Below, piece after piece: positions 26,151 to 37,200 of a stretch of 64,000 nucleotides of DNA (within the stretch, counting starts at the first letter, position 1; each line of letters starts with the position of its first letter). The notes under the pieces are model-generated. The model made no database searches. It had not been told where the DNA came from and worked only from the letters and a program-made list of their open reading frames with translations. The position numbers were made by a program, and so were the translations under genes. The DNA is from Ifrita kowaldi (lineage: Eukaryota > Chordata > Aves > Passeriformes > Cinclosomatidae), in assembly GCA_013398055.1 (NCBI GenBank), contig VZRS01002391.1, forward strand, positions 127,102 through 191,101, written 5' to 3'.

Positions 26151-26545
26151 ACCATAGAATAGCCAAAGTTGGAAAGGAGCTCAAAAGATCATCCTTCTGT
26201 GTGAAAGGCAGCCTAGATGATTTTGTCTAACAGCCAGTCCAATTACATCTTGAAGCCTTCAAGAACTTGGGGGAGGCTGTTCCGGTGAATGGCTGTTCTT
26301 ACCATTTAAAAATTCCTTTTTTATGCCAAGATGAAACCTCTCCTGGTACAATTTGTACCCATTGCCTCTTGTCTTCTCCATTTGATCCTTGTGAAAAGAG
26401 AGCCTCTGTTCTCCTTTTAGCTGACCTTGAACTGCATGAATATTGTGATGATCCCTGTCTTTTACAGTGAGAAAGGACCCGGCTTCTTCAGTGTTTTCTC
26501 ATGGGGCAGGTTCTCCAGCCTGTTGATCATCTTCCTCTGGTGGGA
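26151..26545 (-). mobile_element. Second inverted CR1 LINE copy
   Basis: A new CR1 terminus (ACCATAGAATAGCCAAAGTT, then GGAAAGGAGCTCAAAAGATC) starts directly after the first minus-strand copy. The following order is that of CR1 read backwards: the ATGAAACCTCTCCTGGTACAA region, TTTGTACCCATTGCCTCTTG, TGATCCTTGTGAAAAGAGAG, and CTCCAGCCTGTTGATCATC. Similarity fades after about 26530-26570. It is a separate, more diverged CR1 subfamily member. Whether it was inserted into the first copy or abuts it by deletion cannot be settled by eye. Confidence 0.9.
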
Positions 26546-28583
26546 AAGCCATGGAGGGCAGTGTAGAGGCTGGCACCACATGGTGGGTCCTCCCAGGGCC
26601 AAGCTGGGGCATCCCCAGGCTCTCTGCTTGCTGAAAGACATTGGAACAGGTAGAAAACATCCTGGTTTTGGCTGGTTTTTGTCAAGTTGCTGCCACACCT
26701 GACAATGGACTACTGCTCCTGCTTTTGCTCATCAGATACCCCTCTTGAGGGTGCTGTCACCACTTTCACAGAGGTTTTTTACACTTCAGGTGCTCCTCTG
26801 TGCTCGTAACTAAGCTGTGGCCTTGCCCTTTGGGACTAGCAGAAACTTGTATGCCAATACCAAGGTCAACAGGCCTAATTCACAGCAACTGCTAGACACT
26901 GCTCCAAGATTCCCTCCATAATCTCAGTCTGCTTCATGTTCAACCTGTTTCAGAACTTCTTATCCATTGTCTACCAGAACAGGGGTAGACCTGCACACCT
27001 CAGAGAGAAATGCCAAGGCAAAACCTTGAGGAAACAGCCAAAGGGATGTCAGGGAGCATTGTGGTCAGAGGTGAAGGGGACACCCTAACATCAGAGCCAA
27101 TGACAGAAACAGAAACAAAATTGTTTTCTCTAATGAAAGACTGTAAAGTATTTACCCAGCTCTGAGCTCAGAAGAGGAGGAGATAGTCCAAAAGGCAGGC
27201 AGAATGCTTCACATAAAATGCTCTCACTACTAAGGAAGTGAGAGGCGAGAGAAATTTTTTTGAAAGGAGAGGAAAAGCTAGACGTTTATTCTCTTCATCA
27301 AAGGGAAGGAAGAAGCAAATGAATCAGAAATCAAAGATAGAATATCATTGGTCTTGCTGACAAAGCAATCAGCAATCCCCTCACAGCAAGTATAGGGGTT
27401 TGTTGAACAAAGCAAAGGAATTTGAAAGTCTTGAACAAAATAGGGTCTTTCCATTTACAAAATAAGACATAATTTTAGAACAGCATTTTGATTTAGGAGC
27501 TGTGAAGAATTTCTGCATTAAAAATATATAAATCCAAATTTTGTGATGTGCAATTAATAATGACTTTGTCCAAACCCTCTCCAGCCTCCTTTGTAATTAT
27601 CTTAAGAAAGCATTAAATGAGGGCATTTTCACTTTAGTTGAAAATCAATGACACTTCAATGAAGCATGCATTTCCAAAATATCATGCAATGGAGAGGCAT
27701 ACATTTCTGCAGCTCAGCTAAGAGGCCAGAACTTCCTAAATAATAATGCTGATTTAACACCTGAAACTAGAAAATCACAATCAACAGCTTCAAAATGTAT
27801 AGGTCCCATTATTACTCCCTTGGAAGTCTCAGACTAAACCCCTGGGGTTCCCCATTTCAAAAGGAAAAATGCAGTGCTCAACCAATATAAAGCAAAGCAG
27901 AATGATATTTAAGTCTTCTTTTTCTGGGATATTTTGTGAAAACATGACTTCTTTTTCAGCAGATTTTTTTTTTTTTTTTAATGGATGGGAGGAAAGAGAG
28001 ACAGAGAACACTGAACAGAAGCAAGAATCCAGAGCTTTATGTCTGCCCATGCCTCTGGGTGACCACAGAACCACAGCCTGGCACTTCCACCTAGCACAAA
28101 CATCCTTCTCCTGTTTCTGTTTAATCTGTGCCACACTGTAACCTCTCTGTATCTTAAGCATCTCTCTGTACCCTTAGGGATCGCTGAAATACGTTTCAGC
28201 TAAGGTTTCAAAATAATGACTTGGGGTACACTTGTAGTGGACAAAGATTTCCAAAAGGGAAAGAAAAGGTAATATAAATATCAGTTAGCAACCGATGACT
28301 ACCTCACTTCCATTATAGGCAACAGAGAAACAGAAACTTCAAAAAAAGAAGCCAGAAGTTTGTGTTCCATGACACCACAAAATGAATACTCAAATCAGTT
28401 GCCATCAGTCCTTTTCTCTTCCATCTCTTCCGTGTTGTCCACCAGCTCTGTTCTACGGAAACATATGGACTAATGCAATTCCTTTGCTTCCATGAAGTGG
28501 CAGATTACCTAGTGGCTAAAGCCAAATTTCTGTTAAGCATCTCATATTCTCTTAGGTAGCATTAATACAATAAAAGCAAAGCT

Positions 28584-28620
28584 CTGTGCGTGTGTATGTG
28601 TGTGTGTGGGCATGTGTTTG
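28584..28620. repeat. TG-rich microsatellite
   Basis: Imperfect alternating TG repeat interrupted by CG, TATG and GGCATG. Simple-sequence DNA. Confidence 0.8.
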
Positions 28621-28669
28621 TTTTTAATATAAGAAACTCACATGAAGAGGGCCAAAAAGGGATTTCTAA

Positions 28670-28850
28670 TGAGAAAGGATGTGCCTGCTTTTGGAGAAAT
28701 TAACTGCTCCAGTGAATTGAAAAGATAAAGCAGAAGAAATTGTCCAATAATTTGTCCGGTGTAATTAGAGACGGCCCGATCTGCTTAATTCTTATCCAGA
28801 TCCAAATTATGGGGGCATCTGGAACTGGGATTATAGTTTTGGCTCATAGA
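28670..28850. promoter_or_regulatory. Possible conserved noncoding element
   Basis: A compact high-complexity block that stands out from its surroundings. Its words include TTGTCCGGTGTAATTAGAGA, CGGCCCGATCTGCTTAATTC, TTATCCAGATCC and AAATTATGGGGGCATCTGG. It contains several homeodomain-type TAAT cores, E-box-like CATCTG, and retained CpGs in CpG-poor DNA. No repeat family is recognised. This is the best-looking candidate for a long-range enhancer in the window, but conservation was not tested. Confidence 0.28.
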
Positions 28851-29717
28851 CTCTAGTCAGGCTAGTGTGAAGAGCAGGTAAAAGCCAAGGGACCCAGCCC
28901 CCTGCCACAGCATGCAAAACACTGCCATGGACTTTAAAAATGAGTTACTAAAATCCAGTGGAAAAAGATTAGGAGCCAATTACTCTAAGTTAGTGCATCC
29001 TAAGTAAGATATTTTCCCTTTGATCATGACACTGAAAACTATCTTATGACACTAGTAATTAATTTCTTGCCTCCTGCAGTTGGAGAGCTGAGACACTCAG
29101 ATTTTCTAAACTAATTTTTGCCACATACTCCTGAAAAGCTCTCATTTTTTTTCAAAAAGATCAAACATTTCACTCACAAACTTTGTATTTTAAACCCTTT
29201 CTTTACCTATCGAAAATGGGTGGTGACCTTCAGAGGAACTAAGAGAAGAAGTAGTGCAGCCATGGGCAGTACTTGAAGCTTTTTGTGAATCCTCCTTATA
29301 CATTTAGCAATCAAAGAGCAGGACTATGGGAAATAACTGAAGACTACAGTATGGCATGTAAGTGTGTGGAAATGTTGCATGATGCTGACTAAACAATGTA
29401 TTTCAGATCTAGAAGTCAGTCTGTGCTTGAATTTGAACACCACATACTGACCCCACAGAGCAGAAGGCATATGGGAGCACACTGCACTTCATTCCCTAGC
29501 TCATATGGTCCATTTCAGAGGAAAGCTGGAACTTGCACCCAGATCTCTTACCACGGAGCTGTGATGATGTAGCCAAAGCAAACTGCAGTGCAGGCGCAGC
29601 TGTTTATGCCTGAGCCCGAATTTCTGCCTAACAGACCATAAGCATTTACCAGTATGTTCTGCTCAGTCATACCCACAACAAGAGCTGACCATGTACAGCA
29701 GTGCAAGTAACCCTCTC

Positions 29718-30174
29718 TGCAGTGATCACACATGGGCATGGACTCTGCACACAAGACGGAGATGCAAAGTCGTTTATTGCGCAGCCAGAATTCCCCCTAA
29801 ATACCAGCATACCCAGGATATAACATCATATAAACAGGAAAGATGTTCACCACAGTGTCCCCCAATCACCTGGGATAGTGCACAGATTTTGCCCATTATG
29901 GTAACAGGTAAACAATACCCTCTAAGGTCACAAACTACAACCATCACCTCTCACAGGTCCATCCCTGTCCACAAACTCACAATCCTCTCTCCGCCCATCC
30001 CCGGTGACCTGGATACAGTCCCAGGGTCACCTTGGGCCCAGGAAAGAGGCTCTCTCTGCGGCCTTCAGGGCCTATCTCTCTACCACCACATAGTGTAGCC
30101 CAACACCTCTCCTGATGCTTCTCATCATTCCTAAGGCAATAACTGGAAGGCAAGTGGAACCAGAAGATACTGCA
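29718..30174 (-). mobile_element. Alpharetrovirus-like solo LTR
   Basis: On the minus strand a TATTTA box (complement of 29798-29803) lies 25 bp before AATAAA (complement of 29773-29778, within GCGCAATAAACGACTTTGCA). The very short TATA-to-AATAAA spacing and the CAATAAACG wording are like ALV-class bird LTRs and unlike mammalian-type long-R LTRs. Possible termini are TGCAGT at 29718-29723 and ACTGCA at 30169-30174, a perfect 6-bp inverted repeat. No matching target-site duplication is visible beside them, so the ends are provisional; 29692 is an alternative left end. The U3 part is GC-rich and CpG-poor, consistent with CpG decay. No internal viral genes adjoin it. Open frames at 29691-30314 lie in this LTR and are not genes. 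Confidence 0.68.
29773..29803 (-). promoter_or_regulatory. LTR core promoter and poly(A) signal
   Basis: TATTTA (complement of 29798-29803) is followed by AATAAA (complement of 29773-29778) with 25 bp from box start to signal start. This overlapping promoter/poly(A) layout is typical of ALV-type LTRs. Activity is not implied. Confidence 0.5.
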
Positions 30175-33017
30175 TGCAGGTGACCTTCTAGGCAAGCAAA
30201 ATACAGCAGCAGTGGAGGTGATGGCTGAGTGTGAGTGGAGGAGTCCAGGAAGCAGAAAGCCTCACCAGTGCTCAGGTAGTGATTTAACAGAGGGTCTGAG
30301 GGGAATGGAAACATTCAAGTGAGAGGTTCCCCCTCGCTCTAGCAGTAAATAGAAGCAATGCTGGGAAAGATGATTCACAAGGTGGAGATTTATCAACAGG
30401 TGAGAAATACCAGTCCAGCAGTGCCAGCAAATTGATACTGACCTTCCAGGAAAACTGCTGCCCCCATCAAAGCATCTGGCCTGGGCCAGTCCCACACAAA
30501 CAACAGAAGGTATAATTGCATTGCTGATTCTGGTTACCACAAGTTCAAAAAGAGTGAATAAAGCACACTATAAACACGAACATATTCCTGCTAATTAAGA
30601 AAAAAACTAAAACAAAACCCAAAACAATTATCAAGCAAATGAAGGAAGCTAAAATCAGCCCAAACCCTATAAAATCTGCAGAAAAAAGCGGCTAAAAACA
30701 TGACTAAAGCAGACCTCAAAGCACAGCAGCCATCTGTGCCAGCTAGGATCTAGTAATAATGCAACTCCTAATAGCAACATGAATAATAAAAGTAAAACTC
30801 TCATGAGTTGCTACTGTGTTTTGCAGCAACAATAATAGATGTTTCTCTGTGGTCTCTAGTCTTTATGCACGAATCATTATAACTGTGCTTAACATTTGCA
30901 AAGAGAATCCTCATTTTTAGATGCAACTTAAGGGCATATTTACATTCAGTGGGTTAAATCCAGCTCTGGGAGCAAAATGCTGTGCTCCAAGGATTTCCAG
31001 GCAGAATTCCCCCCTCTTGCAGTCGTGGAGCTGAAACTCCCACTGTTGTACCTTCTCTGTCAGGATTTCAGATCACAGCTGTTTCTAAGAAGACACAAAG
31101 CTTAGAGATAATGTGGGTGTACACAGCTTCTTTGCCCCACCAAAGGAAGAACATCTCTCTTTTCCTTTCTTTGCATTTCTGAATGCTCTAGAGATCCTCT
31201 TGCTTTTCTTTGGTGAACTGAAAAGCTCAAGAAACAAGCAATTGCAGTGGAAGCAGCAGGACAGCTATTGCTTGTCAGGGGAGTTTCAGTGGCTTCTGGC
31301 CTTATTGATGGTAGTTGGAGCAAGAGGAGCAAAATGGAATGGCTGTCTCAGCTGGAGTCTCCTGAGAAGTTTGAGTTTTCAGAAAGATGATAAAAATTGG
31401 GTGAGAATTCAGAAAAAGAGCTACAGAAAATGCTTCAGAGTGTGAAAAATACTGCTCACTTAGAGAGAATTGCAGCACTCATTTTTTCATCTTAGCAGAG
31501 AAGAAGCCAAAGGACAAGTTGATTAGCAATGCCTGGGGAAGATATGTGATACAGGAAGACCTTTTAAATGTAGAGATAAAGGTACAGGAAAAAAAATCAA
31601 GTCTCAGGAGGTAGAAGCTGGCAGTAGTCAAGACATCTCTGTGGTGTGTCTGCGTTTTGAGCCTCACAGATGTTTGTGAAAGTGGAAAGAAGAGATCCCA
31701 TAGAAAGGCTTTGATAATGTAAACGCTGACCAAGTCCAGTGGAGACTAAGTAATATTTTAAAATGCCTCAATTATGATAATGATATAATCAGAGCTTTTT
31801 AAAACATGCGTGACATTTATTCCAGGAATGAAGGAAGTGCTGCAAGAGATTGACTACTTAATCAGAAAGGTCTTTTCTAGTATTTTTCTTTCCATCCTGT
31901 GAAAGGGATCTGTCACAGGACTGGTTTTCCCACTTCTCTCTGACTGTGAGGAGGGAAGGGATGACAGAAAATGCCCATTTTCCAGGAAAATAGAAATAGA
32001 AACATTCAGCAAGGACATATGGTGGAAGAAGGAAAATAAAATCTATGATGAAGATTACACAACTATTCACAACTATTGAAGAGAAAAAATCTTGAATGTT
32101 GGTTGACTTAGGTTTTTTAAAACATTGTCCTGAGCTCTCTGTGTTTCTGCAGACAGAAACTCACTTAAACAAATCTCACATTTGACATCTATAATATGTT
32201 TTAACTTGTGTGTCTTTTGAGAAGGCAGATGTCTGGGCCTGCTTGGTGCAGAAGAAACCTTCATTTCTGCATGCAATTTCTACCTAGACCCACCCTGTGG
32301 AAGAAGTACTGTTAGTGAGGCAACAACTACCAAACAGATATTGCCCAAAAATTAATTCTTTGTGCCGCTATTATGTCTGTTCCCAGCTGGAGAGTCTTTC
32401 AGCAGACACACTGTGCCTTCACGATTCTCTGCTAGGTGAATTTTCTGCCACCATGTTAAGCACTGTGCAATGTCCCCTGTGTAACATTGACTGAAATGTA
32501 GAAACGATCAAGTCATCTGAAAGGATATGGGGAGGTTTTAATTTCCTGAAATAGACCTGCTGTTCAGGCAGTATTGCCTTCTCTATAATAGGAAGTTCAG
32601 GAATATCAATTTCTAAATTTGTCTATTCAAATTAGCCCATTACCATTAATGCCAACTCCTTTGAAAAACCGTGAGTCAGGCCCCCCCAAAACCATGAGAA
32701 TTTAATGGTGTAGAAACATTGTCCCTTTTTCTTTGTCATCTGATTTTTTAAGCTATTTGGAGACAAGTTTTCAAGTTTTTCTTCACAAAGGCAAGATTAG
32801 TAATTTACTTTTTTTTCCCTCTCTGTGAGAAGAAAGGTTTTCTTGTTATTGTATGAGTTCAGGAGCTGAGCCAGTGTAAAACTGCAGGAGCTGACAACAC
32901 CACCTGATGTTTTTTTCAGGTGTTTCTGTCACTAAGAGATGCTGCATACCATCATGACCAAGTTAATTGGTTAGACCTGTCCAAGTACTTTTGCACAGAT
33001 GCTTAAGTGCACAGTCA
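30175..33017. other. Non-coding unique interval
   Basis: No gene, RNA gene or recognisable transposon. Frames such as 30262-30540, 31113-31445 and 31479-31733 are short, overlap others on the opposite strand and show no domain. The A-rich run around 30600-30640 is simple low-complexity sequence. Confidence 0.6.
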
Positions 33018-34200
33018 TCAGCTCATATAAAAATAGAGCTGGAAAAAGCTTCCTCTGGTCCACCCCTTTGGTTATGGGTGAGATCTGTTAAATCTGTGCC
33101 ATTCTTGCTCAGCCTGTTCTTAAAGGTCCCTGACAGTGAAAGCTCAGTCATCTCCTCACTGCCTTATACTTAGAAAATCATTCCTAAATTGTAACTTGAG
33201 TCTTCAGTGTTGTAATTTACGATCATCTCTTCTTAGCCTGTGAGATATCATGGAGAATTTATTGTTCCATTCCACTGTGCAACTGCCTTGTCAAGTCTCC
33301 TGACAGTTTTTCTTAAGTTTAATAACTCAGGCTTTCAATCTTTTCTGTTAGATCGTGTTTCCTAGGGCTCTGCTCATTCTGAGTGCTCTGCTCTAGACAT
33401 CTCTCCAAGTCTCTCTTCTTGCTGAAGCAGATCACCTAAAACTGGATGTGTTATTTTAACTAAGCCTAACTAGGATGAGGCATGCAGGAAGAGCCATTCC
33501 ATATCCCTTACTGTTAAACTTTTGTTTACGTGTCCTAATGTGACATTAACCTTTGTCATACCAGCTTGGTATTGCTATCCGTGTCCCCCTTATAACCCTC
33601 TATGACCTCAGTTCCTGAACTGATCAGCTGCTCTGATTCTTGTATAATGCAGCTGCTCATTCTGACTTGTCATTAATGCTTCCTACTTACCAAACAGCAC
33701 CATGTACTTTTCAGACTATTTCTTCAATTCATGAAAACCACCTTTATTTCTAATTCTGTCCCTAAATGTCTGCGTGATCCCTCCCGTATTTGCATCAGCA
33801 GCAGATTTAATAAACATATTTTATATTCCACTGTCTGAATTGTTAGTGACAATGGACAAAATCCAGAATAGACTGTTGCAGAATGTCATCTGAGAACTAC
33901 TTTCTGGATAAAGTTCTCTAACCCAAGTTTTCACTCATGACATCATAATTTCATTTTGACTATGTCTCCTTAGCAAAGCAACAACAAAAGCCTTTCTAAA
34001 TCAAAACTTGCCACTCCTATTTTCTTCCATATGCACCACAAAAAGCACTTTTCAGATTAATGAGCTAATCCTGTTCTACGAATGTAAGTTACTACCATAT
34101 CCATTTTCAAATTTTAATAAATATTTATGGCCATCTGTAATTACCTTCAGAAGATTCCCATGTATTTCCATAGAAAATGCCTTTGCTGCATCCCAAATAC
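33018..34200 (-). mobile_element. Ancient long CR1-like LINE remnant
   Basis: In plus-strand reading the order of decayed words matches the reverse complement of a CR1 3' half over more than 1 kb. The words are AAATAGAGCTGG, CCTCTGGTCCACCCC, AGCCTGTTCTTAAAGGTCCC, CAATCTTTTCTGTTAGATCG, GGGCTCTGCTCATTCTGAG, CTAAAACTGGATGTG, ACATTAACCTTTGTCATACC, CAGCAGATTTAATAAACAT, GAGAACTACTTTCTGGATAA, CAAAGCAACAACAAAAGCC, then CATCTGTAATTACCTTCAG. It covers the 3' end plus part of the ORF2 region after the reverse transcriptase core. Divergence is much higher than in the copy at 25088-25628, so it predates the younger bird CR1s. The far end is uncertain (34130-34330). Frames at 34008-34327 are remnants or chance. 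Confidence 0.7.
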
Positions 34201-37200
34201 ATGTGGCTGGCTATTACTGCTGCCAGTCTCTTCTCCAGCACCTAGTTCTAAGATAACCCCAGGAAATAACGTGAGCTATTTTAGCCTTTTCTCTCTTTCT
34301 GGATCCTACCAGAATCTCTACAAGTAAGCTCATGAACATCCACTTCAACATTTCAAATCCATTTAAAGGAGGTAAGCAAATCTAACTCTAGAACATAATA
34401 TTCCACGACTGATTAGAGCAGTCACAGATGAGCAGCATATTCAGAACAGCAAACTAACATTTGAACATGATTCTCCAAAAACACTGTCAAACAATTAAAA
34501 ACAATTATTATATTTAAGAGGCTCTTGTTCCTTTGGAGAATATCCTTGTTGAAGTATTCTTCTTGAAAATTTTGTTGAGCTTTTCTTGCATAGTGTTGTA
34601 CAGAATCTCACATTTCTTGAGGGGTTATAGACGCACAGAACTGACCCATGATTTCATGTGTGGCCTCTATACCCTGCTGTTGGCTTTCGGCAGCAGCTGG
34701 TAACCTCATGAGGCTCCATGCAAGTATAAAGTCCTGGCTGGCCATTTCAGTATAGGTTCAGGGATTCTTTTCATAATCCCTCGATTCATTTGCTTGCAGA
34801 TCTGCTATGGGGAATGATCTGTAGTCCATCACTTGGGTAGACTGTTAATTTTGTGGGAACCACATTGAGGCAGTCCAACAGAATATCACGTTAAAGACAT
34901 TCTGTAGTGAGGGCTTGTAATTTGTACACAAGTCTGGGGAAGAGCACTGAATTAAGAAAACTTAATTTTGACAGTCCTGATATATAGTCTATTTTGGTTA
35001 ACCAAAAGGAACACATACATTTTCTACATTAGAGAAATTTCCATTATTTTTCTCTCAGCCATGAAAATCGATTTTGATGTGATTACTCTCAGAGGCTGCT
35101 TGATGTGCTTCTGACAGTACAAAATGGATAGAAACCGTGGGTGGTGTTGAATTGAGGACACTGTGGTTAGCTGAACTCTGTCACAAACTGAAAATGCTAG
35201 GATTAAAACACATGCCATTAAGACGTTGAGCAGGAGAATGAGCCTTAGGAAAAATGGTGATTACAATATTTTGATGCTGAAGATCCCAAAAGATGCAAAA
35301 AGCTTTCATCATCTGTTTACCGTAATCAGTGACATTTGTTCAACTGGAAGGAGATCACCAAAACTCCTCAGATGAAAGCAGCCCTTAACATTAAGCAGTA
35401 GGGCTGTGCCTAAATATAGGTGGATATATGTGAAAAGGGGAGCCATGGTATTTGGAACTGTGCAAAACAATAAAGATTTTATTCTGTTCACATTGATTAC
35501 TTTGGGCTCATGGGTAGTTTCATGGACACCACTTCCCTTTCTGAAATCAGAATTCTACCCCATATTTCCATATTTAATATAAAGTGTCTTTTTTAAATGA
35601 AATGCTTACTGTTTGCCTACTACTTAGAAAGACCCTCTTTTGCCTTGAGAATTTTCATTGCTTCAAAAAAAGCCCCCAACAAAACAACTCAGAACAAATA
35701 CAAAGAAAATTAATTGGTAATAGGTGAGTATCATAAAGCCTGAGGTTTTAAATTATTTAATCATCCAGATGTATGCATCCTTTTCTGAAAATGTTTAAAC
35801 TTGGCAAGACTGGAACTTGCTAGCTACTGAGGCACAGTGGTTGCAAGCAGTTCGACCATGCTTTCCTCTAACAGGTTTAGTGGATACTTTGCTTATGGAT
35901 CAGTAACAACAGAAAAAATAAACATCGTATAATTCCAATTAGGTTACATAATCAGATTTTTTTCACAGCTGCATAGGAAATGTCTATCATCCGAAAGATG
36001 TTTTAGCAGTTTCTAAATTATGTCTTGGGAGCACAGGATTTGGAAACAGACAATAATGAAAGCTCCCTGACTTTTTGCTATGTCAGAAATATTGTGATGT
36101 GTCTTCTGTTATTCTCTCTGCTCAGGGTGACAACAGGTAACTATGGAGCTATTAGAAAGTGTATTTTTAAGTCTTTATCTCGTATTTTAAAAGGGTAAAA
36201 AATAATCTGTTTCAGTGTGGATTTTAAATGTAAGAATAAGCTGTGTTTGAATTCTTTAATTCTCAATATCATTCTAATGGTGTTCAATAAAGATGCAATC
36301 ACTAGGATTATATACATAATAAATCAAGTCCTATGCAAATGCTATAATTTGTACACAGTTAAATAACAATTTTTATCCCTCTTAGTTACTAGCTATCTTG
36401 AAGAACTGAGAAGAGAATTATGGTCTGGATTGAGCAAAATTCCAGGTATACATCAAGGTTATGGTTCCCATTGACAGTAAAGTCTAGCACACTAATGTTT
36501 TTCTGGCTGAAGTTTCTAACCTCTCTGAACCTCACGTTTCACGATACAAATAATAGTTCTCATCCCAGAATACTGTGCAAGATATACCACTTAATTCAAA
36601 AAAATGTTGAGATACAACAATTCTGGAAGGGATAAATGTACATGCAAATAGTTCTCTCTGCCAGTAGTAATCACTGTTCCTTTACATTTCTCTCTGTACT
36701 TAAATATTTGTGTTTTGCCTTCTAACATCTGTCTGCTCCAGTTCATAGTAGCTATTTCCCAAATATTCATGAAATATGAATTTGAAACTCGGAGCCCACT
36801 ATATGTAGCTTTCACTATTTTCAAAGGGAAGTTATCAGTACAACTCAGAGCTCAGGGTAAAGGAAGCAGTGTACTCTTTCTGTAGTGTAATAATCACGTA
36901 TATCTTGTCACAATAACTGTTGAAACTGAGTATGCTAATACTTTTCTTTCAACATAAAGCAATGACAAGTTAGGACCTGGTTTTCTTTCCCAAACGTCTT
37001 CCAGTCCTCATGCTGATTTAATAGTTTTTCTAAACAGTAGGAAATTCACAATCTAAACCAATTAGATGATTTAAGAGAACCAATGTCTCATCCACGGGTG
37101 CTTGAGGGCCAATGTACCTACAGTTTTGAAATAATTGCTAATGTGAGATTGGAGATTTTGAAGACTTCACTGTGAGCTGAGGATTATCTAACTTCCCTTC

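Larger units (their letters stand above)
26546..29717. other. Non-coding unique interval
   Basis: No gene or clear repeat found. The first 500 bp (to about 27080) are more GC-rich than average and could be a further, unrecognisable extension of the CR1 cluster. A 16-T run lies at about 27964-27979, a TG-rich microsatellite at 28584-28620, and a possible conserved element at 28670-28850. The 110- and 90-codon frames on opposite strands at 27829-28161 include the T/A homopolymer and look spurious. Confidence 0.55.

Noticed and set aside
29691..30314. Several overlapping frames of 72-135 codons
   Set aside because: They fall mainly in the LTR at 29718-30174, overlap on both strands and resemble no protein.
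35400..35520. AATAAA with upstream TATTTG resembling an LTR core
   Set aside because: No matching termini, no GC-rich U3 and no other LTR feature; AATAAA is common in AT-rich DNA.
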